Of a DNA stretch of 64,000 nucleotides, positions 17,636-26,622 are shown piece by piece. Numbering within the stretch: the first letter of the stretch is position 1; every line of letters starts with the position of its first letter. The position numbers were made by a program, and so were the translations under genes. This DNA is from Thalassotalea sp. LPB0316 (lineage in GTDB: Bacteria; Pseudomonadota; Gammaproteobacteria; Enterobacterales; Alteromonadaceae). The notes beneath the pieces are model-generated. The model made no database searches and was not told where the DNA came from. It was given only the letters and a program-made list of their open reading frames with translations. Where the stretch lies: the NCBI RefSeq assembly GCF_014898095.1, contig NZ_CP062946.1:3162001-3226000 (forward strand), written 5' to 3'.

Positions 17636-20227
17636 ATGAACAAGCAACAATTAGCCGCAAAAATCTGGGAATCAGCAAACCAGATGCGCTCAAAAATCGA
17701 AGCTAACGAATACAAAGACTACATCTTAGGTTTCATTTTTTACAAGTACCTGAGCGACCAATTAGTTCAGTTTGTCACCAAAGAGGGCATGACACCTGAA
17801 GACATTAATGCCCTAAACGAAGAAGACGCGGACACGGTCAAGTACATTCAAGACAATCTAGGCTATTTCATCGCTTATGATAACTTATTTTCAACATGGA
17901 TTGCTCCAGAGTCCGACTTCGACGAGTCTAACGTGCGCGATGCGCTATCCGCCTTTAGCCGTTTGATTTCTCCTACCTACAAAAAATTGTTTGAAGGTAT
18001 TTTCACCACACTCGAAACGGGTCTTAGCAAACTGGGTGAAAGCGCGGGTAAACGTACTAAAGCCATTAGTGACTTACTTCATTTAATCAAAAGTATCCCA
18101 ATGAACGGTAAGCAAGGCTATGACGTACTGGGTTACATCTATGAATACCTGATTGAGAAATTTGCCGCCAATGCCGGTAAAAAAGCCGGTGAGTTCTATA
18201 CGCCGCATGAAGTCTCGGTACTGATGTCGCACATCATCGCCCACGAATTAAAACACAAAGACACCATCGAGATTTACGACCCAACGTCGGGCTCGGGTTC
18301 GTTACTGATCAATATTGGTGAAGCGGTCGAAAAATACGCCAAAAGCAAAGACAGCATTACCTATTATGCTCAAGAGTTGAAAGCCAATACGTATAACTTG
18401 ACTCGTATGAACCTGATCATGCGCGGGATTAAAGCCAGCAACATCAAAACCCGTAACGGTGACACCTTAGAAGACGATTGGCCATACTTTGATGAAAACG
18501 ATCCGCAAGGTACTTATCATGCGCTGTATGTGGATGCGGTCGTTTCTAACCCGCCTTACTCGCAACCGTGGGACCCAATTTTTAAAGACAGCGACCCACG
18601 TTACTCGCGTTTTGGCTTAGCGCCCAAAACCAAAGCAGACTTTGCCTTTTTGCTGCATGATCTTTATCACCTAAAACCCGATGGCATTATGACCATTGTC
18701 TTGCCCCACGGCGTACTCTTTAGAGGTGGTGAAGAAGGGGAAATTCGCAAGCAATTAATTGAGCAAAACCACATTGATGCCATTATCGGCTTACCAGCTA
18801 ACATCTTTTTTGGTACTGGTATTCCTACCGTTATTTTGGTGCTCAAGCAGAAGCGTGAAAACAATGACGTATTAATTGTGGATGCCTCCAAGCACTTTGT
18901 TAAAGAAGGTAAAAACAATAAACTGCAAGCCAGTGACATCAAGCGCATTGTTGATGCGGTCATTAACCGCGACAGCATCGAAAAATTCTCGCAAGTGGTG
19001 AGTAAGCAAACCCTGCGCGACAATGGCTACAACTTAAACATACCCCGTTATGTAGATGCGTCACCAGCGGCTGAAAGCTGGGATTTACACGCCACTATGC
19101 TCGGCGGTATCCCTAATAGCGAAATTGCGCAGTTACACCAATATTGGCAATCATTCCCGCAATTGCATGATGCGCTGTTTGTGGCCAAGTCTGCCGCCTA
19201 CAGTGAATTAGCTATTGCCAAACGAGACGTTAATGCAACCATTACCCTGCATCCACAAGTCATCGAATTTATCAGTGCTTATAACCAAGCTTTTGCTGGA
19301 TTTGATGACTATTTGAACAATACACTTATTCAAGGCTGGCAAGATGTTAACCGTAACCAGCAAGAGCCTGAATTAAGCACCGAGTTATTCACACGCTTAA
19401 GCAGCGTTGCCCTCATCGACAAGTACCAGGCCTATCAGTTTTTAAACAACCAATGGCAAGTTATCAGTACCGATTTGGAAGTGATGCAAACCGAAGGCTT
19501 CGCCGCCACTAAGCAAGTTGACCCTAATATCGTGGTTAAAAAGGTTAAGGGCAAAGACACCGAAGTACAAGATGGCTGGAAAGGCCACATCATGCCATTT
19601 GATTTAGTACAACAAACCTACTTGAGCGATGACCTAGCGGCACTGGCAAAACAAGAAAACCGCCTTGCCGAAATCGCTAGCACGCTGGACGAAATACTTG
19701 AATCTCTAAGTGAAGAAGACAAAGAGCAAGACACAGTAAAAGAAAGCAAAGACGGCTTTGCCAATGCCGAAGTGGCCAAGGCGGCCAAAGCCTTCTTGAA
19801 AGAACAGAAAGACAGCAAAGTTAAATTTGAAAAGGAAAGCTACGAAGCCAAGATAATTGCGGCGAGTAAACTCATCGACGAAGAGAAGAAGCTGAAAAAA
19901 GCGGTCAAAGAAGCACAAGTCGCCCTGCACTTAAAAACTAAAACCACCATCGAAGGGTTAAGCGATGAGCAAGTGTACGAATTGCTGCACCTAAAATGGA
20001 TCGAGCCATTAAGCCAAGAGCTTGCTGCCATGCCAAGTGTCGTGATTTCAGATTTGACCAACCAAGTACAATCCCTTGCCGATAAATATGCGGTGACCTA
20101 TTCGCAAGTGGCTAATGAGATTAAAACCACCGAACAAGAACTAGCTGACATGATGGGCGAACTCACCGGCAATGAGTTTGATATGCAGGGCTTGAATGAG
20201 CTTACCAGCTTGTTGAAGGGGGCATAG
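17636..20227 (+). CDS. hsdM: Type I restriction-modification methyltransferase HsdM (long form)
   Basis: N6-adenine methyltransferase subunit of a type I system. Residues 1-150 form the HsdM N-terminal helical domain (ESANQMRSKIEANEYKDYIL), the AdoMet motif I is DPTSGSGSLL (about 214) and the catalytic motif IV is NPPY (about 304), followed by QKR...TGIPTVIL. The core ends near residue 470; the remaining ~390 residues are mostly helical with a charged coiled coil (about 680-780), making this 863-residue protein far longer than EcoKI-type HsdM (about 530). Long forms exist in some type I families. It is cotranscribed with hsdS (2-bp gap). Confidence 0.95.
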   Translation: MNKQQLAAKIWESANQMRSKIEANEYKDYILGFIFYKYLSDQLVQFVTKEGMTPEDINALNEEDADTVKYIQDNLGYFIAYDNLFSTWIAPESDFDESNVRDALSAFSRLISPTYKKLFEGIFTTLETGLSKLGESAGKRTKAISDLLHLIKSIPMNGKQGYDVLGYIYEYLIEKFAANAGKKAGEFYTPHEVSVLMSHIIAHELKHKDTIEIYDPTSGSGSLLINIGEAVEKYAKSKDSITYYAQELKANTYNLTRMNLIMRGIKASNIKTRNGDTLEDDWPYFDENDPQGTYHALYVDAVVSNPPYSQPWDPIFKDSDPRYSRFGLAPKTKADFAFLLHDLYHLKPDGIMTIVLPHGVLFRGGEEGEIRKQLIEQNHIDAIIGLPANIFFGTGIPTVILVLKQKRENNDVLIVDASKHFVKEGKNNKLQASDIKRIVDAVINRDSIEKFSQVVSKQTLRDNGYNLNIPRYVDASPAAESWDLHATMLGGIPNSEIAQLHQYWQSFPQLHDALFVAKSAAYSELAIAKRDVNATITLHPQVIEFISAYNQAFAGFDDYLNNTLIQGWQDVNRNQQEPELSTELFTRLSSVALIDKYQAYQFLNNQWQVISTDLEVMQTEGFAATKQVDPNIVVKKVKGKDTEVQDGWKGHIMPFDLVQQTYLSDDLAALAKQENRLAEIASTLDEILESLSEEDKEQDTVKESKDGFANAEVAKAAKAFLKEQKDSKVKFEKESYEAKIIAASKLIDEEKKLKKAVKEAQVALHLKTKTTIEGLSDEQVYELLHLKWIEPLSQELAAMPSVVISDLTNQVQSLADKYAVTYSQVANEIKTTEQELADMMGELTGNEFDMQGLNELTSLLKGA

Positions 20228-20229
20228 GC

Positions 20230-21447
20230 ATGAATGTTGAAAAGAATGTGCCTGTTCTTCGCTTTGAGGGGTTTAGTGATGAATGGGTAGAAAAGCCCCT
20301 AAATCATGAAGTTGAGCTTTTTAGCGGACTTACATACTCACCAAAAGATATTAGAAAAGAGGGGGTTTTTGTAATTCGCTCTTCGAATGTTAAGAATGGA
20401 CAAATTGTTCAGGCCGATAATGTGTATGTGAATCCTGAAGTAGTCAATTGCAGTAATGTGAAAGAAGGTGACATTATTGTTGTTGTTCGTAACGGTTCAA
20501 GAGCTTTAATTGGAAAGCATGCACAAGTTAACTCATTGATGGATAACACCGTTATTGGGGCTTTTATGACTGGGGTGCGAGCCAGTTACCCCGAGTTTAT
20601 TAATGCATTGTTTGATACTGATAAATTTAAAGCGCAAGTTGAGAAAAACTTAGGCGCAACTATTAATCAGATTACCAATGGCGCTTTTAATAGCATGGTA
20701 TTTATGTTCCCTGAGGGACAAGAAAAAACCGCAATCGGCAACACCTTCCAGAAACTCGACAACCTAATCAACCAGCACCAACAAAAGCATGAAAAGCTCA
20801 GCAGCCTTAAAAAGGCCATGCTGGAAAAGATGTTTCCTAAGCAAGGCAAAACGATCCCTGAAATCCGCTTTAAAGGGTTTAGTGGTGAGTGGGAGGTGCG
20901 CAGTTGGCGAGATACGGTTGATATTTCAACAAATATGGTTGATCCAAGGTCTAGCCAGTATGGCGAGCTATTTCATGTCGGCCCAGGGAACATAGAGTCT
21001 TTCACCGGCATGTTTTATAACAATGTCTTAAAAGTAAAAGATAGCAATTTAATAAGCGGGAAATTCCACTTTAATAAGGGTGACATTATTTATGGGAAAA
21101 TCAATCCTCAACTAGCAAAGTATGTTATAGCGCCATTTGAAGGTCTTGCAAGTGCCGACGCATATGTTTTGAGTGCAAAAAATGGAGTGGTTCAGAATTA
21201 TTTATATGCAATTCTGCAAACTGAAGATTTTTACAAATATACGGTGTCTGTTTCATCGCGTACTGGTATGCCAAAAATAAATAGAGATGAGCTGAATATT
21301 TATAGTTACTTGTCACCCGATGAAGCAGAACAAGAAAGAATTGGCAGCTACTTCCAAAAACTTGATGCTCTAATAAATCAACACCAACAACAAATCACCA
21401 AACTTAATAACATCAAGCAAGCCTGCTTGAGCAAAATGTTTGTTTAG
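20230..21447 (+). CDS. hsdS: Type I restriction specificity subunit HsdS
   Basis: Recognises the bipartite DNA target for both methylation and cleavage. The 405-residue protein has two target-recognition domains, each introduced by a similar strand (VLRFEGFSDEWVEKPL and IRFKGFSGEWEVRSW) and followed by a conserved helix (QKLDNLINQHQQKHEKLSSL near residue 177 and QKLDALINQHQQQITKLNNI near 378). The two halves are thus circularly repeated, as in intact HsdS, and both domains look full length. The TRD sequences are AT-rich and variable, as expected. Confidence 0.93.
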   Translation: MNVEKNVPVLRFEGFSDEWVEKPLNHEVELFSGLTYSPKDIRKEGVFVIRSSNVKNGQIVQADNVYVNPEVVNCSNVKEGDIIVVVRNGSRALIGKHAQVNSLMDNTVIGAFMTGVRASYPEFINALFDTDKFKAQVEKNLGATINQITNGAFNSMVFMFPEGQEKTAIGNTFQKLDNLINQHQQKHEKLSSLKKAMLEKMFPKQGKTIPEIRFKGFSGEWEVRSWRDTVDISTNMVDPRSSQYGELFHVGPGNIESFTGMFYNNVLKVKDSNLISGKFHFNKGDIIYGKINPQLAKYVIAPFEGLASADAYVLSAKNGVVQNYLYAILQTEDFYKYTVSVSSRTGMPKINRDELNIYSYLSPDEAEQERIGSYFQKLDALINQHQQQITKLNNIKQACLSKMFV

Positions 21448-21461
21448 CAGGGAGCACCAAC

Positions 21462-24400
21462 ATGACGACGTTTAAAACCGAAGCACAATTTGAGCAGGCA
21501 TTTATCGAGGTGCTTACTCATAAGGGATGGGAGCCTGAGGTACTCAAAAACAAAACCGAAGCGGACTTACTGCAAAACTGGGCGAACATTTTATTTGAAA
21601 ACAATCGCCAGCAAGACCGCTTAAACGACGTGCCACTGACGGCAACGGAAATGCAGCAGATTATTGAACAGATCAAAGAGCTAAAAACACCGCTTAAACT
21701 CAATGGGTTAATTAACGGCAAAACCGTGGCCATTAAGCGCGATAACCCCGCCGATGCCTTGCATCTTGGCAAAGAAGTCAGCCTAAAAATCTATGACCGC
21801 CAAGAAATTGCTGCTGGTCAAAGCCGTTACCAAATCGTCCAGCAGCCGAAATTTGAACGCGGCAGCCCACTGCGTAATGACAGACGTGGTGATGTGTTGT
21901 TACTGATTAACGGTATGCCGGTCATTCATGTTGAACTTAAACGCAGTGGCGTGCCAGTTAGCCAAGCGGTTAACCAAATCGAAAAGTATTCCAAAGAAGG
22001 TATTTTTAGTGGGCTGTTTTCACTCATTCAAGTGTTTGTCGCCATGGAGCCTAATGAGGCCAAATACTTTGCTAACCCAGGGCTAGATGGCAAGTTTAAC
22101 CCAGATTACCAATTCAATTGGGCCGATTTTAACAACGAGCCCATGAACCATTGGAAAGATATTGCCTCGACACTGTTATCCATCCCCATGGCGCACCAGT
22201 TGATTGGCTTTTACACCGTTGCCGATGATACCGATGGTGTGCTTAAAGTGATGCGCAGTTATCAGTATTACGCCGCCAATGCGATATCGGATAAGGTAGC
22301 CAAAACCAACTGGCAACAACTGGGCAGTGCCAATAATAAAGACAGACTGGGTGGATATGTTTGGCATACCACAGGTTCGGGCAAAACCATGACCAGCTTT
22401 AAATCAGCACAGCTCATTGCCCAATCAAAAGATGCCGATAAAGTCATTTTTTTGATGGATCGCATCGAGTTGGGCACCCAGTCGCTGGCGGAATACCGTA
22501 ATTTTGCAGGCGATGGTGAAGATGTACAAGCCACCGAAAATACTCATGTATTGGTAACTAAGCTAAAAAGCACGTCCCCAGCCGATACTCTAATTGTTAG
22601 CTCTATTCAAAAAATGAGTAATATTTTTGAAGAAGTGGATGATGAAGGCACTGCAACAAACTCGGCAGATATTGAAAAAATCCGCGCTAAACGATTGGTA
22701 TTTATTATTGACGAGGCGCACCGTTCAACGTTTGGCGACATGCTGATCATTATTAAACGCACCTTTCCCCGCGCCTTGTTTTTTGGTTTTACTGGCACGC
22801 CTATCCAAGAAGAAAATGAAAAAAACGGCAATACTACCAGTACCGTATTCGGCAACGAGCTGCACCGCTACAGCATAGCCGATGGTATTCGCGATGGTAA
22901 CGTACTCGGCTTTGATCCCTATAAAGTTCCTACTTTTAGGGATGGTGACTTAAGGCAGGCTGTCGCCCTAGAGCAAGCTAAGGCGGGATCTGTAGCGGAA
23001 GCAATGGATAATCCTGTCAAAAAGAAAAAATTTAATTATTTTATGAATGAAGTGCCTATGGCTGGCTACAAAGACGCTACAGGTAAATACCACAAAGGTA
23101 TTGAAGATTACGTACCTAAAAGTCAGTACCTAAGCGAGACTCACCAAGCCAAAGTGGTAGAAGATATTCTGCACAAATGGGATGTGCTAAGCCAAGGCAA
23201 TAAGTTTCATGCGATTTTGGCTACTAACAGTATTGCTGAAGCCATTGATTATTACCGTCTGCTAAAGGCTGCTAAGCCTGATTTAAAAGTATCAGCACTG
23301 TTTGATCCCAACATTGATAATGATGGCAGTGGCGACCGTGGGCCAACGTTTAAAGGTGATGGTTTGGATGAAATTATCCGTGACTATAATGCGCGTTATG
23401 GCCACGATTTTGATTTTGCCCGTCATGCAGCATTTAAGAAAGATCTAGCCGCACGCCTTGCTCACAAAAAACCTTATGAGCGTATTCATACCGATCCTAC
23501 AAAACAGTTGGATTTATTGATTGTTGTAGACCAAATGCTCACCGGTTTTGACTCCAAGTGGCTGAATGTCTTGTATTTAGATAAGGTAATTAAATACCAA
23601 AACATCATCCAAGCCTTCTCTCGTACCAATCGATTGTTTGGCCCCGATAAGCCTCATGGTGTTATCCGTTACTATCGTTACCCGCATACGATGGAGCAAC
23701 ATATTAATGATGCGGTAAAACTATACTCTGGCGACAGACCCATTGGGTTATTTGTTGATAGGCTAGAAAGTAACTTAGAAGCAATGAATGAACTATTCGG
23801 TGATATTACCGAGTTGTTCATTAGTGCCGGTGTGGCGAATTTTGAAAAGCTGCCAGAAGATGTTGAGGCGTGCGCAAAGTTTGCTGAACTATTTAAAGTA
23901 TTTAACCAGCATCTAGAAGCCGCGAAGGTACAAGGTTTACATTGGGAGCAGTCGGTTTATACATTCACGACGGACGCTTCAACAGGCGAAAATGGCACTG
24001 AACATGAGGTTACTCTCGCCATTAATGAACAAACCTACCTGAGCCTTGCGCTGCGTTATAAAGAGCTCGCATCAAAAGGTGATGGTGGTGGTGCGGGTGG
24101 CGGAGATGTGCCTTTTGATATTAGTGGCTATTTGACGGAAATCGACACAGGAAAGATTGATGCCGACTATATGAATAGTCGCTTCGATAAATATTTAAAA
24201 GAGCTAAATCAGCATAATGATCAAGCCAGCATTGAACTTACGCTTAACGAACTGCACAAGTCATTTTCTTCACTGACGCAAGCTGAACAAAAATACGCCA
24301 AGCTTTTCTTACATGATTTACAGCGTGGCGATGCAAAGTTAATAGAAGGCCATACTTTCAGAGATTACATCAACACCTACAAAGACAATGCTGAAAACGC

Positions 24401-24698
24401 CCAGATTAATGCCATTGTTAATGCGTTAGGTTTAGATAAAAGCCAGCTTATTAGCTTATTAAACGATAGTGTCAATGAGAAAAACCTTAATAATTTCGGT
24501 CGCTTTGACGCGCTTAAAGACACTGTTGATAAGGCAAAAGCCAAAGTTTATTTTGAAAAATTAGATGGCCTAAGCATTCCGCCCTTTAAGCTCAATATTC
24601 GCATCGATCAGTTTTTAAAGCAGTTTATTTTTGCTCAGGCTGATGATCTCTTGAATGATGTAGTAGATATGCTTGATGGAGTAATGGAAGAGTCATGA
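21462..24698 (+). CDS. hsdR: Type I restriction endonuclease HsdR
   Basis: Motor and nuclease subunit that translocates DNA and cuts unmodified targets. At 1078 residues it has an N-terminal PD-(D/E)xK nuclease (RRGDVLLLINGMPVIHVELK, catalytic ExK near 156), SF2 helicase motifs TTGSGKTMTS (about 303) and DEAHRS (about 415), FFGFTGTPI, then motif VI-like QAFSRTNRLFG, and a C-terminal helical domain that docks to HsdM. All motifs are intact, so an active system is expected. It follows hsdS by 14 bases. Confidence 0.96.
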   Translation: MTTFKTEAQFEQAFIEVLTHKGWEPEVLKNKTEADLLQNWANILFENNRQQDRLNDVPLTATEMQQIIEQIKELKTPLKLNGLINGKTVAIKRDNPADALHLGKEVSLKIYDRQEIAAGQSRYQIVQQPKFERGSPLRNDRRGDVLLLINGMPVIHVELKRSGVPVSQAVNQIEKYSKEGIFSGLFSLIQVFVAMEPNEAKYFANPGLDGKFNPDYQFNWADFNNEPMNHWKDIASTLLSIPMAHQLIGFYTVADDTDGVLKVMRSYQYYAANAISDKVAKTNWQQLGSANNKDRLGGYVWHTTGSGKTMTSFKSAQLIAQSKDADKVIFLMDRIELGTQSLAEYRNFAGDGEDVQATENTHVLVTKLKSTSPADTLIVSSIQKMSNIFEEVDDEGTATNSADIEKIRAKRLVFIIDEAHRSTFGDMLIIIKRTFPRALFFGFTGTPIQEENEKNGNTTSTVFGNELHRYSIADGIRDGNVLGFDPYKVPTFRDGDLRQAVALEQAKAGSVAEAMDNPVKKKKFNYFMNEVPMAGYKDATGKYHKGIEDYVPKSQYLSETHQAKVVEDILHKWDVLSQGNKFHAILATNSIAEAIDYYRLLKAAKPDLKVSALFDPNIDNDGSGDRGPTFKGDGLDEIIRDYNARYGHDFDFARHAAFKKDLAARLAHKKPYERIHTDPTKQLDLLIVVDQMLTGFDSKWLNVLYLDKVIKYQNIIQAFSRTNRLFGPDKPHGVIRYYRYPHTMEQHINDAVKLYSGDRPIGLFVDRLESNLEAMNELFGDITELFISAGVANFEKLPEDVEACAKFAELFKVFNQHLEAAKVQGLHWEQSVYTFTTDASTGENGTEHEVTLAINEQTYLSLALRYKELASKGDGGGAGGGDVPFDISGYLTEIDTGKIDADYMNSRFDKYLKELNQHNDQASIELTLNELHKSFSSLTQAEQKYAKLFLHDLQRGDAKLIEGHTFRDYINTYKDNAENAQINAIVNALGLDKSQLISLLNDSVNEKNLNNFGRFDALKDTVDKAKAKVYFEKLDGLSIPPFKLNIRIDQFLKQFIFAQADDLLNDVVDMLDGVMEES

Positions 24699-24800
24699 GT
24701 AGCCAATCTCATTCTCTTTGCACTGTTAACTTGGTTAATTCAGCTATCTCAGTGAGAGAGTGGTCGCTGTTTTTACGAAAAAGTATCCAGGAGGAAAATA

Positions 24801-25655
24801 ATGGTCACATTTGATCAGCTTATGCTCCCGCTAATAAAGGCATTAGTTAACCTTGGGGGCTCAGGCAGCATCGACGAGATTTACGAAGAAGTTGTCGAGC
24901 TTGAGAAGTTTGATGAGGGTACTTTGGCTGTTCTGCACAACCCCGAAAAAAGTAGCCAAACAGAGGTTGGATATCGATTAGCTTGGGCTAGAACCTATCT
25001 GAAGAAAGCTGGATACCTTGAAAACTCATCTCGTGGCGTATGGGCACTTACAGATAAAGCTAGACAGGAACCGGAAATTGATAGCAGAGAAATTGTCAAC
25101 TTTGTTAGAGCTCTGGACCGCAAGCCTGAACAGGCTAATGCTACGACATCTACTCCAGAACTGTCGTCAGATGACTCCCCAGAAGAGGCTATGCTTTGGC
25201 GTGAAAAACTGCATCATGTGCTAATTGAAGAAATGAGCCCGGATGCGTTTGAGCGACTAACACAGAGATTATTGAGAGAATCAGGTTTTATCCATGTTGA
25301 AGTGACTGGCCGCACGGGTGATGGTGGTATCGATGGCAAAGGAATTGCCCGAATCAACGGTTTGATGAGCTTTCATATCGCTTTTCAGTGTAAAAAGTAC
25401 AAAGGTTCCGTTGGGGCTCCCGAGATCCGTGATTTTAGGGGCGCAACCGTTGGTAGAGCTGATCGTGGGATGTTTATCACTACAGGTAGCTTTACAAAAG
25501 CTGCCATTGAAGAAGCCAACCGTGATGGCGTTGCTCCGATTGACTTGGTCGATGGTGATCAGTTAGCCGATAAACTTAAGGAACTTAGTTTAGGCGTTAA
25601 AACAGAGTTGGTTGAAAAAGTAACAGTTGATCCTAGCTGGTTTTTAGGCCTTTAA
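24801..25655 (+). CDS. mrr: Mrr-like type IV restriction endonuclease
   Basis: Predicted to cut modified DNA. The 284-residue protein has an Mrr N-terminal winged helix (residues about 5-90, LIKALVNLGGSGSIDEIYEE and GYRLAWARTYLKKAGYLE) and a PD-(D/E)xK-like Mrr catalytic domain (about 145-275) with GDGGIDGKG, the QxK of IAFQCKKYKG, and GRADRGMFITTGSFTKAA. Length and order match E. coli Mrr. It has its own AGGAGG RBS and starts 100 bases after hsdR, so it may be transcribed separately. An Mrr beside type I genes is a common grouping. Confidence 0.92.
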   Translation: MVTFDQLMLPLIKALVNLGGSGSIDEIYEEVVELEKFDEGTLAVLHNPEKSSQTEVGYRLAWARTYLKKAGYLENSSRGVWALTDKARQEPEIDSREIVNFVRALDRKPEQANATTSTPELSSDDSPEEAMLWREKLHHVLIEEMSPDAFERLTQRLLRESGFIHVEVTGRTGDGGIDGKGIARINGLMSFHIAFQCKKYKGSVGAPEIRDFRGATVGRADRGMFITTGSFTKAAIEEANRDGVAPIDLVDGDQLADKLKELSLGVKTELVEKVTVDPSWFLGL

Positions 25656-25748
25656 CTGTTAATAAGCACCAAGAGAACTCCAAAATGCATTTTCAAGTTC
25701 TTGAATATATGCGATTAAATACGGCCACTAACATAACGGGAAGTTAGA

Positions 25749-26030
25749 ATGAATCCTGAAAAATACAATAGAAGTATAAGCTTGCTTTGCCCGACTTGTG
25801 GCTGTTCAGACTTTTCATACGAAGACGGTTGCGATGAAACAATACAAGTAATGACTTGTGCATCTTGTGACCGAGAGTTCAATAAAGATGAGCTTATTCA
25901 AGAGAATAGCGAAAATATTGATGAGCACCTTTCTGAAATCAAGGAAGAAGTTTTAAAAGACGTTCAAGACGAACTACGTAAATCTTTGAAAAAGGCTTTT
26001 TCTGGTAGCAAGAATATAAGGATTAGGTAA
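25749..26030 (+). CDS. Small zinc-ribbon protein, unknown role
   Basis: The 93-residue product carries two CxxC pairs (CPTCGCSDF and CASCDREF, residues about 14-45) that look like a zinc ribbon, followed by an acidic helical tail and a basic end. No family is recognised beyond that. Its stop overlaps the start of the next gene by one base, so the two are probably made together. Its position between mrr and traI marks it as cargo. Confidence 0.7.
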   Translation: MNPEKYNRSISLLCPTCGCSDFSYEDGCDETIQVMTCASCDREFNKDELIQENSENIDEHLSEIKEEVLKDVQDELRKSLKKAFSGSKNIRIR

Positions 26031-26503
26031 TGCCGGTAACTATTGATGTAGGTGATGTGATAGCTGGATTAGCTTTCCTTTTATCTAGCTACGCAACATG
26101 GCAAACGGTCAGCTTTAATAAGAGGCAGAAGTCACTTGTCGAAAGCCAGGAAAAGCTAAACACCATTCTCTTGGAAAAAGAAAATGAAGATGCTCTGAAA
26201 GGAAAGCAAGCTGACCTTGGTGCATCAATTATAAAACTTGGCAGCAGTAAGTATCGGCTTAAGGTTTGGAATAAAGGTTCTGCTACTGCAAGAAACGTCA
26301 GAATTGAGTTCCCCGAAGGTAACGATTTAGTTATTGAATCAGAAGTGACTGACAAATTTCCAATGGAAAGCCTCGAAAAGTATCAAGCCGTTGAGCTAAT
26401 AGCCGCTGTTCATATGCAAACGAAACGAAAGCATGTTGTTCGGCTAGTTTGGGAAGATGATGCCCAGTCTTACAATGAAAAGCTGTCTTACCCCACACTG
26501 TAA
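26030..26503 (+). CDS. Membrane-anchored unknown protein
   Basis: A 157-residue protein with one N-terminal membrane segment (IAGLAFLLSSYATWQTVSF, residues about 10-28), then a coiled-coil-like stretch (KRQKSLVESQEKLNTIL) and a small beta domain (YRLKVWNKGSATARNVRIEF, an Ig-like pattern also seen in other short membrane proteins). I know no function. It forms a pair with the zinc-ribbon gene and ends 120 bases before traI, so it is the last cargo gene at this hotspot. Confidence 0.7.
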   Translation: MPVTIDVGDVIAGLAFLLSSYATWQTVSFNKRQKSLVESQEKLNTILLEKENEDALKGKQADLGASIIKLGSSKYRLKVWNKGSATARNVRIEFPEGNDLVIESEVTDKFPMESLEKYQAVELIAAVHMQTKRKHVVRLVWEDDAQSYNEKLSYPTL

Positions 26504-26590
26504 TGTAACTGTCGGTTTTTTCACTAGAACGAAAACAACTACAGATAAATGCATATTTCTTTCAGCTATCTAACATCTTCAGTTGCTAAA

Positions 26591-26619
26591 GAACCTTCAC
26601 ACTATCGTGACGGAGGTTC
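26591..26619 (+). promoter_or_regulatory. RBS-sequestering hairpin before traI
   Basis: GAACCTTC pairs with GGAGGTTC over eight bases (one U-G) around a 13-base loop; the 3' arm contains the ribosome binding site and ends three bases before the traI ATG. Confidence 0.6.
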
Positions 26620-26622
26620 ATC

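Noticed and set aside
20789..20995. Frameshift in hsdS
   Set aside because: The main frame is open through both recognition domains; the overlapping ORF is a shadow over the central conserved helix.
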